Below, piece by piece: positions 24,650 to 37,046 of a stretch of 64,000 bases of DNA (positions are counted from its first letter, which is position 1; each line of letters begins with the position of its first letter). The notes under the pieces are model-generated. The model was not told the origin of the DNA, did not search any database, and saw only the letters and a program-made list of their open reading frames with translations. The DNA is from Uranotaenia lowii (lineage: Eukaryota; Arthropoda; Insecta; Diptera; Culicidae), in assembly GCF_029784155.1 (NCBI RefSeq), contig NC_073692.1, positions 423,584,305-423,648,304 on the forward strand, given 5' to 3'. The position numbers were made by a program, and so were the translations under genes.

Positions 24650-25256
24650 TATTTTCGGAACGGTTTGACGGTGGTCTTATTAATGGGTGAAGTTATGTTA
24701 TCGTCCATTTCAGAAAAATGATTCGACTTTTTATAAAATTGTTTGCCAAAGTTTGAAAAATTTCAATTTTGGTTTTTTTTTCAGGAAGTTTAATTTTGCT
24801 TTCGGTTGATGATGCGCTTAAGTTACAAGTCAAAAGATTATACATACACTTTATTGAGTAGGACTTTTTCTAATTTGTTTATTGAAATATCTCCTTAATA
24901 GCTATTGTAATTTTCTCCAATTTGGGTGATAATTACTCCTGGTCGTAATAATCTCAATTTTTCTCATTTCGTAGGACGTAATGCAGATTTCGGTTGTTTG
25001 TTTACATACTGCTTTTTTCGACTGTTACATGGCGCATGGCACCCGATAATAAAAAAAACAGCGAGGGTGCAGCAAATAAAAACAAACCCCCGACTCGATC
25101 CGATCGAGCGAGCATAACAATGACGAAAATTAATGGACAGATTACTTTTATATTTACTCTCACCTCTTTATTCACTGCGAGGGAACAACAAATATACAAA
25201 AAAAAAACAAATCGAAAGCCATTACAGTTGCTGGTTTGGTTTTAATTTTCACATTA
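24650..25256. other. Spacer, no gene recognised
   Basis: AT-rich, with overlapping chance ORFs on both strands at 24926-25245. No motif or exon supported. Confidence 0.4.
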
Positions 25257-26226
25257 AAGCTTAGTTCTTTTAGAAATGGGACACTTTCATTTGCTAATAG
25301 CTCGTTAACTAGTTATTGGATATTGAAAATTTTGACAGCATTTTGTTGCCTGTAAAAAGTACTATTCGCCCTATTTTTTTCAAAATTTAAAATTTACGTG
25401 TTTTTGAGATATGTACGATGCAAGAGAAAAAGAAAAAAATAATTTTGCACAGTTTCCTTGAAAATACGTCATTATCAAATTGATAGCTGACAACACCGTT
25501 GATTATTCAAAGAATTACTGAGTTTTTGTGGTGGATAAGTATGCAAACACTATCAATAATGTCCACAAAGTTAAAATCAAGCATTGGAGAGAAGCACATG
25601 ATCGGCAACAACGGTTAAGGATCATCAAGGAAGTCAAGTCTCATATCAGCATTTTTAATTTTCAATAAACGAAAAACTAAGGGTAGATCGCTGAAATGTC
25701 CAAAACAATTTTCTCCGATAAGCTGAAAGTGTTGCCTAGTGATGACTCATTGAAATCCAACCTCAAACAACCATTTTTTGATAGTTCCAAAACTCTTAAG
25801 CTGAAAAACAGGTACCGAAGAAAAAACGTTCAAAAATGTGGTCAAAAATAATAAAATTTGATCATTTCGAAACCACTCTATCCACTAAAATGCTTCCAGT
25901 TTCCAGTTTCCAGAGAAGTATTGGACCAAAAAGTATCAGAAATTGAAGAAGGAGGGTGAAGCTACCTAAAATATAGATTTTACGAAGTATAAGTTGGAGA
26001 AACTGATCAATACCATGACTGAAAAAAGTGTGCGCCGGCCAATGGGATATACCAAGAGTAAAGTAGAAATTTCTTTAACAAAAAACGGTAAATATTTTTT
26101 TTCAAATTTTTTCATGAAAGATAATAACATTGCCTTCTTTTTCTTCATAGAAAGTATTTCGTTCAAACGAATGGTTTTTTAGATACAGGCATTCGTAACT
26201 GTCCCATTTCTAAAAGAACTAAGCTT
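25257..26226 (+). mobile_element. Deleted mariner-type element with TA target duplication
   Basis: TIRs begin AAGCTTAGTTCTTTTAGAAA and end with the reverse complement. TA flanks both ends (25255-25256 and 26227-26228), the Tc1/mariner insertion signature. The interior keeps scraps of a transposase in broken frames: NVHKVKIKHWREAHDRQQR near 25560-25610, and near 25915-26075 YWTKKYQKLKKEGEA, then a stop, then KLEKLINTMTEKSVRRPMG. The latter resembles the C-terminal YW..KRKL...W......KSVR.LM pattern of these transposases. The catalytic core is missing or unrecognisable. About 970 bp, so an internally deleted, dead copy. Confidence 0.75.
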
Positions 26227-26228
26227 TA

Positions 26229-28116
26229 CGTAATTATTGTTACTTTAGCCCTGCAACTTTGACTAATTAGTGTTTATATTGGTGCAATGCTGCGTTCGTT
26301 AGCTACTTGTTCATTATTGTTTTGGGCCTTTCTCTCGTTTCAAAATATTACAAATCGTCCGTCCGTATAATCCGAGAAAAAAAAAAGAACTGGGATGAAG
26401 GAAGGGCATCACTTTAATCAGCAAATGGTTGAACGCACCACACTACACACTTTGTGTTGGAAGCAAGTGAAACTTTGAAGGACGTTTGAGAATTTTCACA
26501 TGAAATTTCATTAAACTAAAATCATTTGCAGCAAAGTTTACCCTCGGTGAAACTAGTTCACCCACAGAATCGTAACTCCTATACTACTTGTATGCATACC
26601 CACACGAGGGTCCTTCCCAAGCATTGAATTTCGAGGAGGGCCGCGCAAACGTCTACAAAGTTGCAACCTCGAAACTAATTTAAATTATCGCCCAACAGGC
26701 GAAACGAACCAAACTTGCTTGATGCTCGTCAAAAAATTAATCTTTCTCCCTTTGGAGGAACGCCCCTCTTCTCTTCTTTCCCGCCCATTCGAGTGCATAT
26801 GATGATGCTCTCTAGGGGTGGGCGGACAGCATCCAAAAATGTTGCGACCAGAACCAGGCCAGGATTGACCCAAAGGCACACTAACACTCAAACAAACACA
26901 CATATTATAACCCAGGATCAGCGCACAGCATCCTCACCCACACACATCTTTTTGCGACTAAATTTGCACAAAATTTGCAGCTTTGCTTGCAATTCGGTTT
27001 TGGGTCGGTCGGCCGGTTGAAATGCAGTTTTCTGTTGTGCATTCGAAACTTTTGCTTCGAAGCTTTCTAATCCCGTGAGAGAGAGCCGAGGGCTGGACAA
27101 AGTTTCTGTAGGTTGGTGGCTGGCAACCCGTCTTGAGTTCCCATCGGTTGGCTCCAAGGTCCTCCCAGGACCTTGTTAGGGAAAACGTTCGGAAAGTATT
27201 GCCAATAGGGCGTTAAATTTATTTATATATTTTTAAAAATTAAAACACTTCTCCTAAGTTTTCTTTTACTAGACATGATTTTTTTTTTCAAAGAAATTTA
27301 AGTTTTTGGAACATGTTTCTAAAAAAAAAAACAAATTTCAAATAACACACCTTAACAGGAAACAGCAAAGCTCCCGCTGCCATCGTCGTTCAACTTTGTT
27401 GGACTTCGGAGGATTAGATTTTGGGCTGCTTGAATGGGTGGAAATCTAGATTGAGTTGTTTATGCTAAATTCTGTGATAAGGAGTTGTGATGGAAAATGT
27501 TGCACGTTCTACTTTGCGTTATGGCCGCCGTTCAAGCTAGCTAGGTTAGTGGGCTGACTGAGCCGAAGGCACAGAGTCGATTAAATTTTTGAGAAACGGA
27601 TTAGCTCTAAGCGCTTGAGTTCGGCTTCCGAGAAGCGTTGTATTCTTCTTGCACTGTTATAACAAGTTTCATCAAATTTAGATAATTTTGCGGGATAACA
27701 CAAAAATTGCTTATTTTTTTAAATTATAATCTTTTATGTTAATAAAATAAAAAAAAGAGTCAACAATTCAATGAAAATTACATAAACCATGACAATGTAA
27801 CACAGTGAATATTACAAAAATTGTTAAAAAAGAAACACTTATAGACGGTCAACAAGACTTAAACCACAAAACTGTTTGAAAATAAAAATTAATCTGTATT
27901 GTCAGTTTTGCTATTTTTTACATTTAGACTCAATCCGCTCTTGAGTGTCAATATGCCACTACTGGTAACTTGGCAGTTTGTAACTTTATTCGGGTGCATC
28001 CAAATAAAAAAGTTTCTTCGGGAAACCCCAATAAATTTTCAAAATCTTTAATTTTGTGTCATTACTCTTTTATGAATGTACTCTGAAAGCCCAAGAATAA
28101 ACTCTCAATAAGACCA
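26229..28116. other. Gene-free stretch with a GC-rich island
   Basis: 26560-27180 is clearly GC-richer than its surroundings (pyrimidine-rich CCCTCTTCTCTTCTTTCCCG, CACACA-type runs, GGTCGGTCGGCCGG), with open frames on both strands but no recognisable protein. It could be conserved non-coding sequence. The rest is AT-rich spacer. Confidence 0.45.
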
Positions 28117-29030
28117 TGAGTGTCAATTTGACACTCGTCGCTTAGAACTGCTATATCTCTCTTGTTCCTAAACCAATTTTTACAAAATTCATAGTTTCTG
28201 AAACGTCGTAACGTAACTCAAATATGTGTATTGGACATTATTAACCTAAAACTCTTCAGATTTCCGTAATTCAAAGTCTAAGAAAAAAAAACAGGATAAT
28301 CATGCTTAGGATAAAAGAATGTAGATCCGCTATAGAGTGCTAAAAAACTTCTCTTATGGTCCAAGAAAGCTGAAGTTTCTAGCTGTAAGTAGCTATAAAA
28401 GGATATGTTTTTTTTTTAATTTCTTAAGATCATGACCACAAAAAATGAAAAAAGTGAAAACCAAACTTTTCAAACAATGAACATCAATTAAACAAAAGGT
28501 TAAAAAATCAGCTACTTCTCAAAATTCATCAAAAATTCTGTGTTTCGTATTTTGATAATAAAAATGAAAAATGTGCCAAATTACGTCAAATTTTCAATCT
28601 GTAACAAAAATTGCTTGGTGTGACTTAAAACATTTTGTAGGTTTATTGATTGAAAAGTACGGTTTATACACCCCTTTTTTATATTTTTTGTGGCCATGAT
28701 CATAAAAAAAAATCAAAAAGTATATACATACCTAATTTTGTGCTATGCGTTGCATATCTCGTAACTTCAGCTTTCTTGGACACTAAGTGATTTTTTATTG
28801 AGCATTCCGTTGCTGATCTACTGTCTTTTTTCCGAAGCAAGTTTTTTCAGATTTTTTTAGACTTTAATAACAGAAAACTGAAGTGTTGTAGAATGAAAAT
28901 GTCTGACAAACTTATTTAAGATGCATTACGAAGTTTCAAAAACAATAAATTTTGATGAATCGGTTGAAAAGCTAGAGAGATACATTGATTCTTTCAAGAG
29001 TGTCAAATTGACAATCCAGGAACTATAACG
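28117..29030. mobile_element. Foldback-like inverted repeat, possibly piggyBac-type MITE
   Basis: GAGTGTCAATTTGACACTC (itself a palindrome) at about 28117 and AGAGTGTCAAATTGACAATC at about 29000 lie in opposite orientation. The arms also share diverged CTATATCTCTCT, TTTCTGAAACG and AAAACTCTTCAG segments in mirrored order, over some hundreds of bases. The right end reads AACTATAACGGGT, reminiscent of the ...GGG|TTAA ends of piggyBac-like elements, but no TTAA duplication is seen. Ends are approximate. Confidence 0.45.
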
Positions 29031-29593
29031 GGTAAAAATTCAAGGGACGAATGAGTATCGAGTTCAAATCTGTTAACTTGTAATTATTCATGTAAAGTGT
29101 TGCAATTTATGGCGCAAACAGAAAATTCGAATACATTAAGTTTTTCCACTGCATTTGCCTTTGTCCATTTTTATTTTCGTTTTTATTATTTAAGCACCAC
29201 CCTGGTAGCAAATCGTTTACTATCGTTTAGATCAAATATTTAACATATGCATAAGAGCGAGTTGTCATCTAGTTTCTGAGATTCCTAGTCTCCAATCGGT
29301 AAAGTAAAGAAGTTTTGAAGTAAAATGAAGAAATTTTAATGAATGTAATTTTATTAAAGTATGAGCTTTAAAACATTATCATTTAAAAATAAAATGGTTT
29401 CAATCCATTGTTGTTTTGAAAATTTTGAAACAAAGAAAACATCCTCCAGTAATGGGAGAAGTGATTTTGAATTATTTCAATTTTGAATATTCTAGTTATT
29501 GCAATTTTCTTCTCTTGAAGCGTTTCATAACCAAAAATTTAAAAAAAAAAATGTAACTCGATTTTAATTACAAATGTGAACTAAGTCAACATA

Positions 29594-29807
29594 ATTTATG
29601 TTCATTTTTAATTCATCACCAAAACTTATTGCCCAGGTGGTTAAAATGTCTCAAATAAATTAAAATAATAATAACCAAAACTGATTGATTTTACTCAAAA
29701 ATTTATGTTCATTTTTAATTCATCACCAAAACTTATTGCCCAGGTGGTTATAATGTCTCAAATTAATTAAAATAATAATAACCAAAACTGATTGATTTTA
29801 CTCAAAG
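29594..29807 (+). repeat. 107-bp tandem duplication
   Basis: 29594-29700 and 29701-29807 are nearly identical (ATTTATGTTCATTTTTAATT ... GATTGATTTTACTCAAA), differing at a few positions, for example TTAAAATG versus TTATAATG. A recent local duplication of non-coding DNA. Confidence 0.95.
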
Positions 29808-30336
29808 CATTTCTTTCTTTTGACAGAAAAATCACCAAAAATAAGAGGCCAAAGACATTTAAAAAAAATATAAATAAAGACAAAAAATTCTTTCAAAAAA
29901 ATAGTTTTTTTAAAATGAACAAAGAAGGGTGTGTTTAGGATTAAAAACCTTGCTGACTCCAATTATTTCTTTGCCTAGCAAATGGCCGCATACCAATTTT
30001 GAGCTCAATCGATAGATTCTTTAGGGTTGTTCAACGATACTCAAGTTATTATAAGAATTTGTTATGATTTATTGAAGTGTATCTGCGAATATCCCCTTTT
30101 GGCTCTAGCCTAAACAAATTGGACAGTGATTGTTCTACAAATTTTGATAAATGTTGTTTGAATAATAAGCTTAGCCAAGTTTACATTTTCCTAGGGTTAA
30201 AAGATATGACTTAGAAACACTTTTGACCAGTGTGATCTGAATAATTTATAACCAGCTAAATCTTAAACCCACATTTTTTGCCAAATTGCTTGTGCTCAAT
30301 TTCAATTGCCTCTGCAATTAATTAATATATTGAAAA
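29808..30336. other. AT-rich spacer, nothing recognised
   Basis: No ORF, RNA gene or repeat boundary that I can support. Confidence 0.45.
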
Positions 30337-31838
30337 CTAGCTGAACCCGTACGAACTTCGTTTCGCTTTAAATCATTGTACGTCAAAATGAGTTTAAAAA
30401 ATGAATTCGAAACAATCTTTCGACAATTTTGGGGAAAAAAATTCAACAGTGTTTAAAGTCGCTTCTATTACTATTACTTGAAATTCAAATTAAACTGTTG
30501 ATTGGCTTTTTATTAAAATTTATGTGAGAGTGTTTTCTTCTCGATCGGTTGCAAAATCTAGACATTATGGCAGAAACATGTACTATTTGTTTGTGTGCAC
30601 GACTCTTTTGCTTGACCTTCACACTTAAATTGGTATCAATTAACTGCCTCCAACAAAATTATTGCACAAAACACTGAACTTTCAATGAAATCCTCTTTTT
30701 CTGTCCCATGGCCCGGTATTCGATAATTGAAACCAATTTTACGTTCCTCAAAACTCCCTTGTGCCATTTTTTCTTTTCAAATTATATGTAAAATTACGTC
30801 AGGAACTTGAAAACAGTGATCAGTGAATATAGACGCCCCTTTCGCCGACCCTTGACACGGAACATGCTACCTGGAGTCAATGGCTCATAGTTTATAACCC
30901 TCATCTGAACATTTTCATCTCAATCCGATGCATGATCACGACAATATCGCGAAAACAGTGAGCAACTAACATGAACGGCCTTTTTTTTGACCACGATTCA
31001 AAACTTGACACCTGAAATCAATTATCTTTTCTGTTAGACTCCCATGTGCCAATTTTCATTACAATTCTATGCTCAATCAAGAGAATATCGTAAAAACAGT
31101 GAACAGATAATAACCCCTTTTGCCGACCCCTGAGTCAAGATTTGAAACTCCTATGCGGAAATTTTCATCTCAATCCAATGTAGAATAACGTCAAAATCGC
31201 AAAAACATTAAAGTTGGGTATGGACGACTCCTTCAGCCGACTTCTGATCCGCAATTCGAAACTTGAAATCGATTGCTCGTCTTTCAAAACACTCATGTGC
31301 AAATTTTCATCAAAATCCGGTGTATAATAACACCAATATCGCAAAAACATTAATCAGTGAATATGGACGACCCCTTTGACCGACCCCTGACCCTAAATTT
31401 GATAACTGTAATCGATTGTTCGTCTCTCAAAACACTTATGTGCAAATTTTCATCACAATCCAATGTAAAATAAAGCCAATATCGCAAAAACATTAATCAG
31501 TGGATATGGACGACCCCTTTTGCCGACCTCAAACCCTAAATTTGATAACTGAAATCGATTGATCGTCTCTCAAAACACTCATGTGCAAATTTTCATCACA
31601 ATTCGACGGAAAATAACGTCAATAACGTGAAAACAATATTTGTCTTGTATGGACGACCCCCTTCAGAAGGGGTTGTCCAAAAATCTAAAAACATTTTTCA
31701 TCATTCCTGGTCCTAATGAGCATCCATGCCAAATTTCAGATCTCTAGCTCTTAAGACGGCTGCGTCTATAGAGGACAAATAAACAAACAAACAAACAAAC
31801 AAACAAACATACAGATAATTGCTTTTTATATATATAGA
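30337..31838 (-). mobile_element. Non-autonomous Helitron C (1.50 kb), inverted relative to Helitron A
   Basis: On the minus strand it starts TCTATATATATAAAAAGCAA (from 31838) and ends ACGGGTTCAGCTAG (30337), between A and T. The termini, the GTTT microsatellite (31787-31808 as AAAC), and the internal CCCCTTTTGCCGACC / GTCGTCCATA modules match Helitron A. Two 143-bp units are clear (CCCTAAATTTGATAACTG at 31391 and 31534). It is shorter than A because it has fewer internal units and some deletions. It is not coding. Confidence 0.85.
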
Positions 31839-31851
31839 TAAATGATTTAGC

Positions 31852-32331
31852 GTTAATTTTTCGGCAAATCAGTCACATTTTTTAGAAACGAACGATATTT
31901 ATTTTCTACTTCAACGTTTCGTTGTCGTTTAACACCATTCTCAGAGATTCTACAAGTGTTACAATGTGTTAAACAATTTAGAAAAAAGGGTTTCTTCGTT
32001 GTGAACTCTTGGTGAACTCAAATTTAAATTATGTGTAAGACGCCTATTTAAGTTCAGATGGAAATATGAATAAATAGTATAATTCATTCACAGTGAAACT
32101 AAACTAAACTCAAAATCCGGATAGTACGCTTTCATATAAAGCACAGAAATAACGATCATTTTGAGAGTACAAAATAACATTAATTAAACCAAGAAACACT
32201 ATTTTCAAATTGTTAAACACATAATAACACTTGTAAAATCCCTGAAATGGTGTTAAACGACACCGAAACGTTTGAGTAGAAATAAATATCGTCCGTTTCT
32301 AAAAAATGTGACTGATTTGTAGAAAAATAAC
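31852..32331. mobile_element. MITE-like inverted repeat adjoining Helitron C
   Basis: The left arm (31852-31960) contains CAAATCAGTCACATTTTTTA, GAAACGAACGATATTTATTT and GTCGTTTAACACCATT. The right arm (about 32228-32331) is its diverged reverse complement, from TAACACTTGTAAAATCCCTG to GTGACTGATTTG. The arms are about 100 bp with about 270 bp between them. No clear target duplication is visible. The left arm starts 13 bp after the Helitron 5' end. Confidence 0.65.
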
Positions 32332-35185
32332 ATTAAAATATACAATTGCCATCTCAAAAATAACACAAATGATTTATTAAGCAAAGATCTTTTTTAACAG
32401 GGCTGTAGGAAGAAAGCCCCATGAGCCGGGAAAGTATTTGTGACATATATTTACCTATGAATTTTGCCCAACAATGCACACATCAAATAATAAAACAAAT
32501 TATGTTTGTAACTATACGATTATAATTCATTTTTATTTACTTTGACATTGATAAATTTCGTATTAAATTGGAACTATAGAAATTTGGTCCCAAACCACAA
32601 AGGAAAGCAAAATTTTTATAATGAAACCTTAAGTAACAACTTAAGTAACAAAATTTGGAATTTTCTTTCATGGATGGTTAAAATCTTTGAAACTTTTTCA
32701 ATACTCGAATCAAACAAGTCCAATCTTCAAAGCTTTTTTGCAAATTCAAAGATTATAACAATTGACGAAAATAAATCAAATTTCCAAAAAAAAGTATGAG
32801 TTGAAAAAAAAATCGAATCAAATTTACTTGATTGAAAAATTGGTGATTTAAGTTTGAAATTTGGCTTTTTAAAAAGGCAACATTGATAATGTTAAACGAT
32901 GCACCAAGTAAATATAAAATATTCTACAGATTTCTTGGGTGTCTATCAGGTACATGTTTTAACAGCAAATGTTTTTCATGAAGAATCAATTCCATAATTA
33001 AAATCCTGTGGATGATTTTTTTTTTCAAATAAACTCAGAACTTAAAGAATAAAACATAAATAATTATCTCAAATTTCACAACGTTTTTGTGATTTTCAGC
33101 TGAATCGTGTGTACAAACAAATTTCGATTATAAATTCGGAGTCAGGAAATGGAATTAAGAAGCAAATTTTTAAGTTCAGGATCTCTTAAATACCTCAACA
33201 ACTTTATGTTAATTGTGAAACTCATTAACTAGATATTTTTTTTTCTGTATTTTGAAGAATCTGCATTTCGAATCTGAATTCTGAACCTGAATTTTTTATT
33301 AACTGAACTACTGTTTGGGTTGATTTTTTAATCTTTGCACTGTGAACTGTTTGGTTTTCGAGTTATTTTTAAATATCAACTCGAAAACTATAACAGTACG
33401 AAGTTGCGATGCAGAAAATTGTAAAAACACCCAATATTCAACAGACAAACGAATATACTACGAAAAATTGTCAATAAAACCCAATGACAGCAGTTCAAGA
33501 TAAACCGAATCAAATTTAACAAGAAAACGAAACTTCAGTTAAAGTTAGGTAGAAAACAGTCGTTTTTACTCAAAAATCCGAGACTGATAGCCGTTAAAAA
33601 TCTTTCAAAAAAACCTTCATTCACAAATTGAACAGTGAATTTGTTTCAGAGTTTCTATGCAATTTCTGAAATGTACATAAAATAACGATTTAAGAATCTA
33701 AATTCAAGATTTGAATTTAATGAGCCAAGTATTAGAGCCCTCTTTCATGAATTAAAGCTTGTTTAAATTCTGTAGTTTTTTTTGAATATGTATAGTGAAT
33801 CTGAATTCAAATAAAGAAGAATCGGAATCTGAGTTTAAAATTTTTGATCGCCATTTAGAAGCTTTAAATGTTTGAATTTTGTGTAAGAATTAAGTTTAAG
33901 AACTTCGTATATCAGTATAGAAGAAATTTTTTTTTCATATTCCAAAAACTTTTATCAAAATATTGAACATGCATATGAGTTTCGAGAAACATGATTCAAA
34001 TTTGATATGAAATGCCAAACCAAATTTGAACCAGGATTTCAAAGTAGCTTTTCATATCTCATTTCTTATGATTATTTGAACTGAAAAACAAGAATCCTTT
34101 ACTGGATTCAGAATCCAAAATAAGAAATAGAAATACTATTTGGTAATGAGAATATGGAACCAAAACCTCCTACACCTATAATTTAAGTTAAAATTTCATA
34201 TTCAGAAGTGAATTGGTATGAACAAGTGAGAAAATGTTTATAGTCTAGATTGTTGCTCTTGAAAAACCTTACTCCTCTATCATAATTTAATTTTGGTGGG
34301 GTGGGTGGTTTGGTGGGTTTGGTGGGGTGTTTAATATCTCATGATCGTCCTTCATATAAATCTGAATTCAGTCCTTTTCTACAAGAAATGTGCAATTGAT
34401 TTTCCTATTCCAAATGGTTTTTTGTCGTCTATTGTTTAAAATGGTGTTATCTGCACTAAACTGATCCAAATCCCTAGTATCTGTCTTCTGTGTGGGCAAA
34501 ACCTGTACAAAAAAAATAAAATCAGTTATTTCTGAGATAAATCTGTACTGATGGCAACCATGCCAACAACTGTTTTGGATTTTTTCCTTGCAAAAATATT
34601 TTTTAAGCAAAGGTAGCAATCGGAGAGCAATGCTTTTTCTTGTAAACGTATACAAGGAACTCTGTTAGCTTTCAAATTTCTTCTCAACACATCTGTAAAT
34701 AAGAACAAGTCTGGAAGATTTGAAAAAAAAAGTCTAGAAACGTCTAGATAGACAGACTTTGATGGTGGTAATCTTTTTTTTGTTCGCCAGATCGCAATTT
34801 AGCAAGCTAGCATACTTTCAATTCCTGGACCTGTTTTAGTAGAGCCAGTACACGTGCACCATATTTCACATATATTTTCACAGCTTATAATATCTTTCCA
34901 ACAATTTTCAGTTACAAATTTCAATCTATTTATTTGAAACATTTTGAAATTCCACTGCTTTGGAAAATAGTTCTCGCCCAATCCAAAAGTCTGGAATTGT
35001 CTGAAAGAAATGGAAAAAGTTTAGAAGTTTGGAAACCCTAAAAAAATATCCGACAAAAGTCGAAAATGTCCTGAAAACACAGGTTTTTGGTAGTCAATTC
35101 AAAATCTGGCGACGAATTTTGAAGACAAAAAAATTTCAATCATATTTTCTTGATTTTTATTAAGTTTTTCTTGGGTTTTGACAAA
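32332..35185. other. Gene-free AT-rich stretch
   Basis: No exon recognised. 33200-34150 is rich in diffuse GAATTC, CTGAATT and AAATCTGAATTC words, like a decayed simple repeat. A G-rich run occurs at 34294-34329 (listed separately). Short minus-strand ORFs near 34368-34981 match nothing I know. Confidence 0.45.
34294..34329 (+). repeat. G-rich run with G-quadruplex potential
   Basis: In very AT-rich DNA this run reads GGTGGGGTGGGTGGTTTGG followed by TGGGTTTGGTGGGG. It has four runs of three or more G and further GG pairs, so a two- or three-tetrad quadruplex is possible. Confidence 0.6.
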
Positions 35186-35845
35186 ATATGCCCGAATTTC
35201 GCCAGGATTTATGCCCTCAAGTTTTAAATCAAATGCCCGGTATTCGCCAGGTATTGCCAAGAATTGTCCGGCCTGGATACGTACTGAATAAAATCTGGTA
35301 ACCTTAGGCATGGGGCATTCTGCTAGGATAAAGAATATCTAGATCCTCAAGGTTTGAAACCAGAAATAACGCCCTTTTTTGGACCACACTTATAAAACTC
35401 AAAATTCTTACCTGGGTTTGAAGCAAAAATGATGCTATTTCAGTTTTATTTATTGCGAGCGTGTTTCATGTTTCTAAATGTGTTTAGATGATTATTAAAT
35501 GGTATATTAAATGAAAACAGTTATTTAATAGCTACCCGGGTTAGTAAGATATTAAGCTTCCAATTGCATCTGTTGAAAGACATGCTTTTTTTTGGAACGC
35601 ATTTTGTTTATTGTATTTGATCCAATTTTATCATCAAATGAACAATTAAAATTCAAAAGTTGTCCAACTTTTGACGGGTTTTTTTGAAATATTTATATTA
35701 AAAAAAATAACTGTACTTACGAACTGCAACATGTAACCAGAAAAAGTATAGTTTGTGTTTGTGTTTCTTGTAAAAATCATTGAATTACCTGAAAAAAGAA
35801 GAAAAAGCATTGTAGTTTGCGGGAATAAATAAATCAGCTAAAATA
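35186..35845. other. Decayed GCCCGG-family repeat and AT-rich spacer
   Basis: 35186-35310 reads ATGCCCGAATTTCGCCAGG, ATGCCCGGTATTCGCCAGG and TTGTCCGGCCTGG in succession, the same degenerate vocabulary as 10445-10595 and 63840-63915. The remainder is AT-rich with no recognised gene. Confidence 0.45.
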
Positions 35846-37044
35846 CAGTTGCGTTCAAAAAAGAATGAAATCGCGTGAAGCTGCACCCCCACTTTCAACT
35901 TTGACAAGCTGCCATTTCTCTCTCGGTTGATATTTTTTCATGAAAATTTCACACAATTTAGTTCAACTATCCAACAAACACCCTCCAAAATTTGAAGTCT
36001 TTACAATGCCGGGAGACAAAGATACAGCTTTTCCCGTAAAAAAGGGAAATTTGGAATTGCTTCACTAAAAATGCTGTATCTTCGACAATTTTCATTGAAA
36101 AATCTTGAAATTTGATCCAAAGATGTAAAAAATGTTTGATCTAATATCAGGCCAAGTTTCGTCAAAATCGATGAACGTGATCAAAAATAGTGCCGGGTAG
36201 AAAATGAGGTTCATTGTCGCCCAGCAGACGATTTCATTCTTTTTTGGACGGATGTTTGTATGGAAAATATCGTAATCCATGTATTCTTGGATTTTTCTTT
36301 CCAAAATCAAAATTTATTAAAAAGAATGTTGTAAATAGATAGGAACTTCATTCGTGCTTTGTTTCGGAAGAGAATATGTTTCAACAGAGTTCAAAATAAG
36401 AAGAACAGAGTTTCAGAAATGACTAGCTAATTATACTAATAAACAAATTTAAAACACAATTACAGCGAGTGTTCTATTTGTTCTTGTGTTTCAATACCAG
36501 CTCTGTTGGAACAATTTATGTTTCTAAACAAAGCACGAATGAAGTTCCTATCAATTAACAACATTCTTTGTGATAAATTTTGATTTATTGAAAGAAAAAA
36601 TCAAGAATACATGGATTACGATGTTTTCTATACAAACATCCGTCCAAAATAGAATGAAATCGTCTGCTGGGCGATAATGAACCTCATTTTCTACCCGGCA
36701 CCATTTTTGATCACGTTCATCGATTTTGACGAAATTTGGCCTGATATTAGATCAAACATTTTTACATCTTTGAACCAAATTTCAAGATTTTTCAATGAAA
36801 ATTGTCGAAGATACAGCATTTTTAGTGAAGCAATTCCAAATTTCCCTTTTTTACGGGAAAAGCTGTATCTTTGTCTCCCGGCATTGTAAAGACTTCAAAT
36901 TTTGGAGGGTGTTTGTTGGATAGTTGAACTAAATTGTGTGAAATTTTCATGAAAAAATATCAACCGAGAGAGAAATGGCAGCTTGTCAAAGTTGGAGGTG
37001 GGTGAGCAGCTTCTCGCGATTTCATTCTTTTTTGAACGCAACTG
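35846..37044. mobile_element. Tc1/mariner-type foldback MITE with about 540-bp arms
   Basis: It starts CAGTTGCGTTCAAAAAAGAA and ends with the exact reverse complement, flanked on both sides by TA (35844-35845 and 37045-37046). The left arm (35846 to about 36390) and right arm (about 36500 to 37044) are near-identical inverted copies, leaving a loop of only about 110 bp. CAGT-type ends and the TA duplication are typical of Tc1-like elements. There is no transposase; the arms contain only chance ORFs. In single-stranded form almost the whole 1.2 kb would fold into one hairpin. Confidence 0.92.
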
Positions 37045-37046
37045 TA

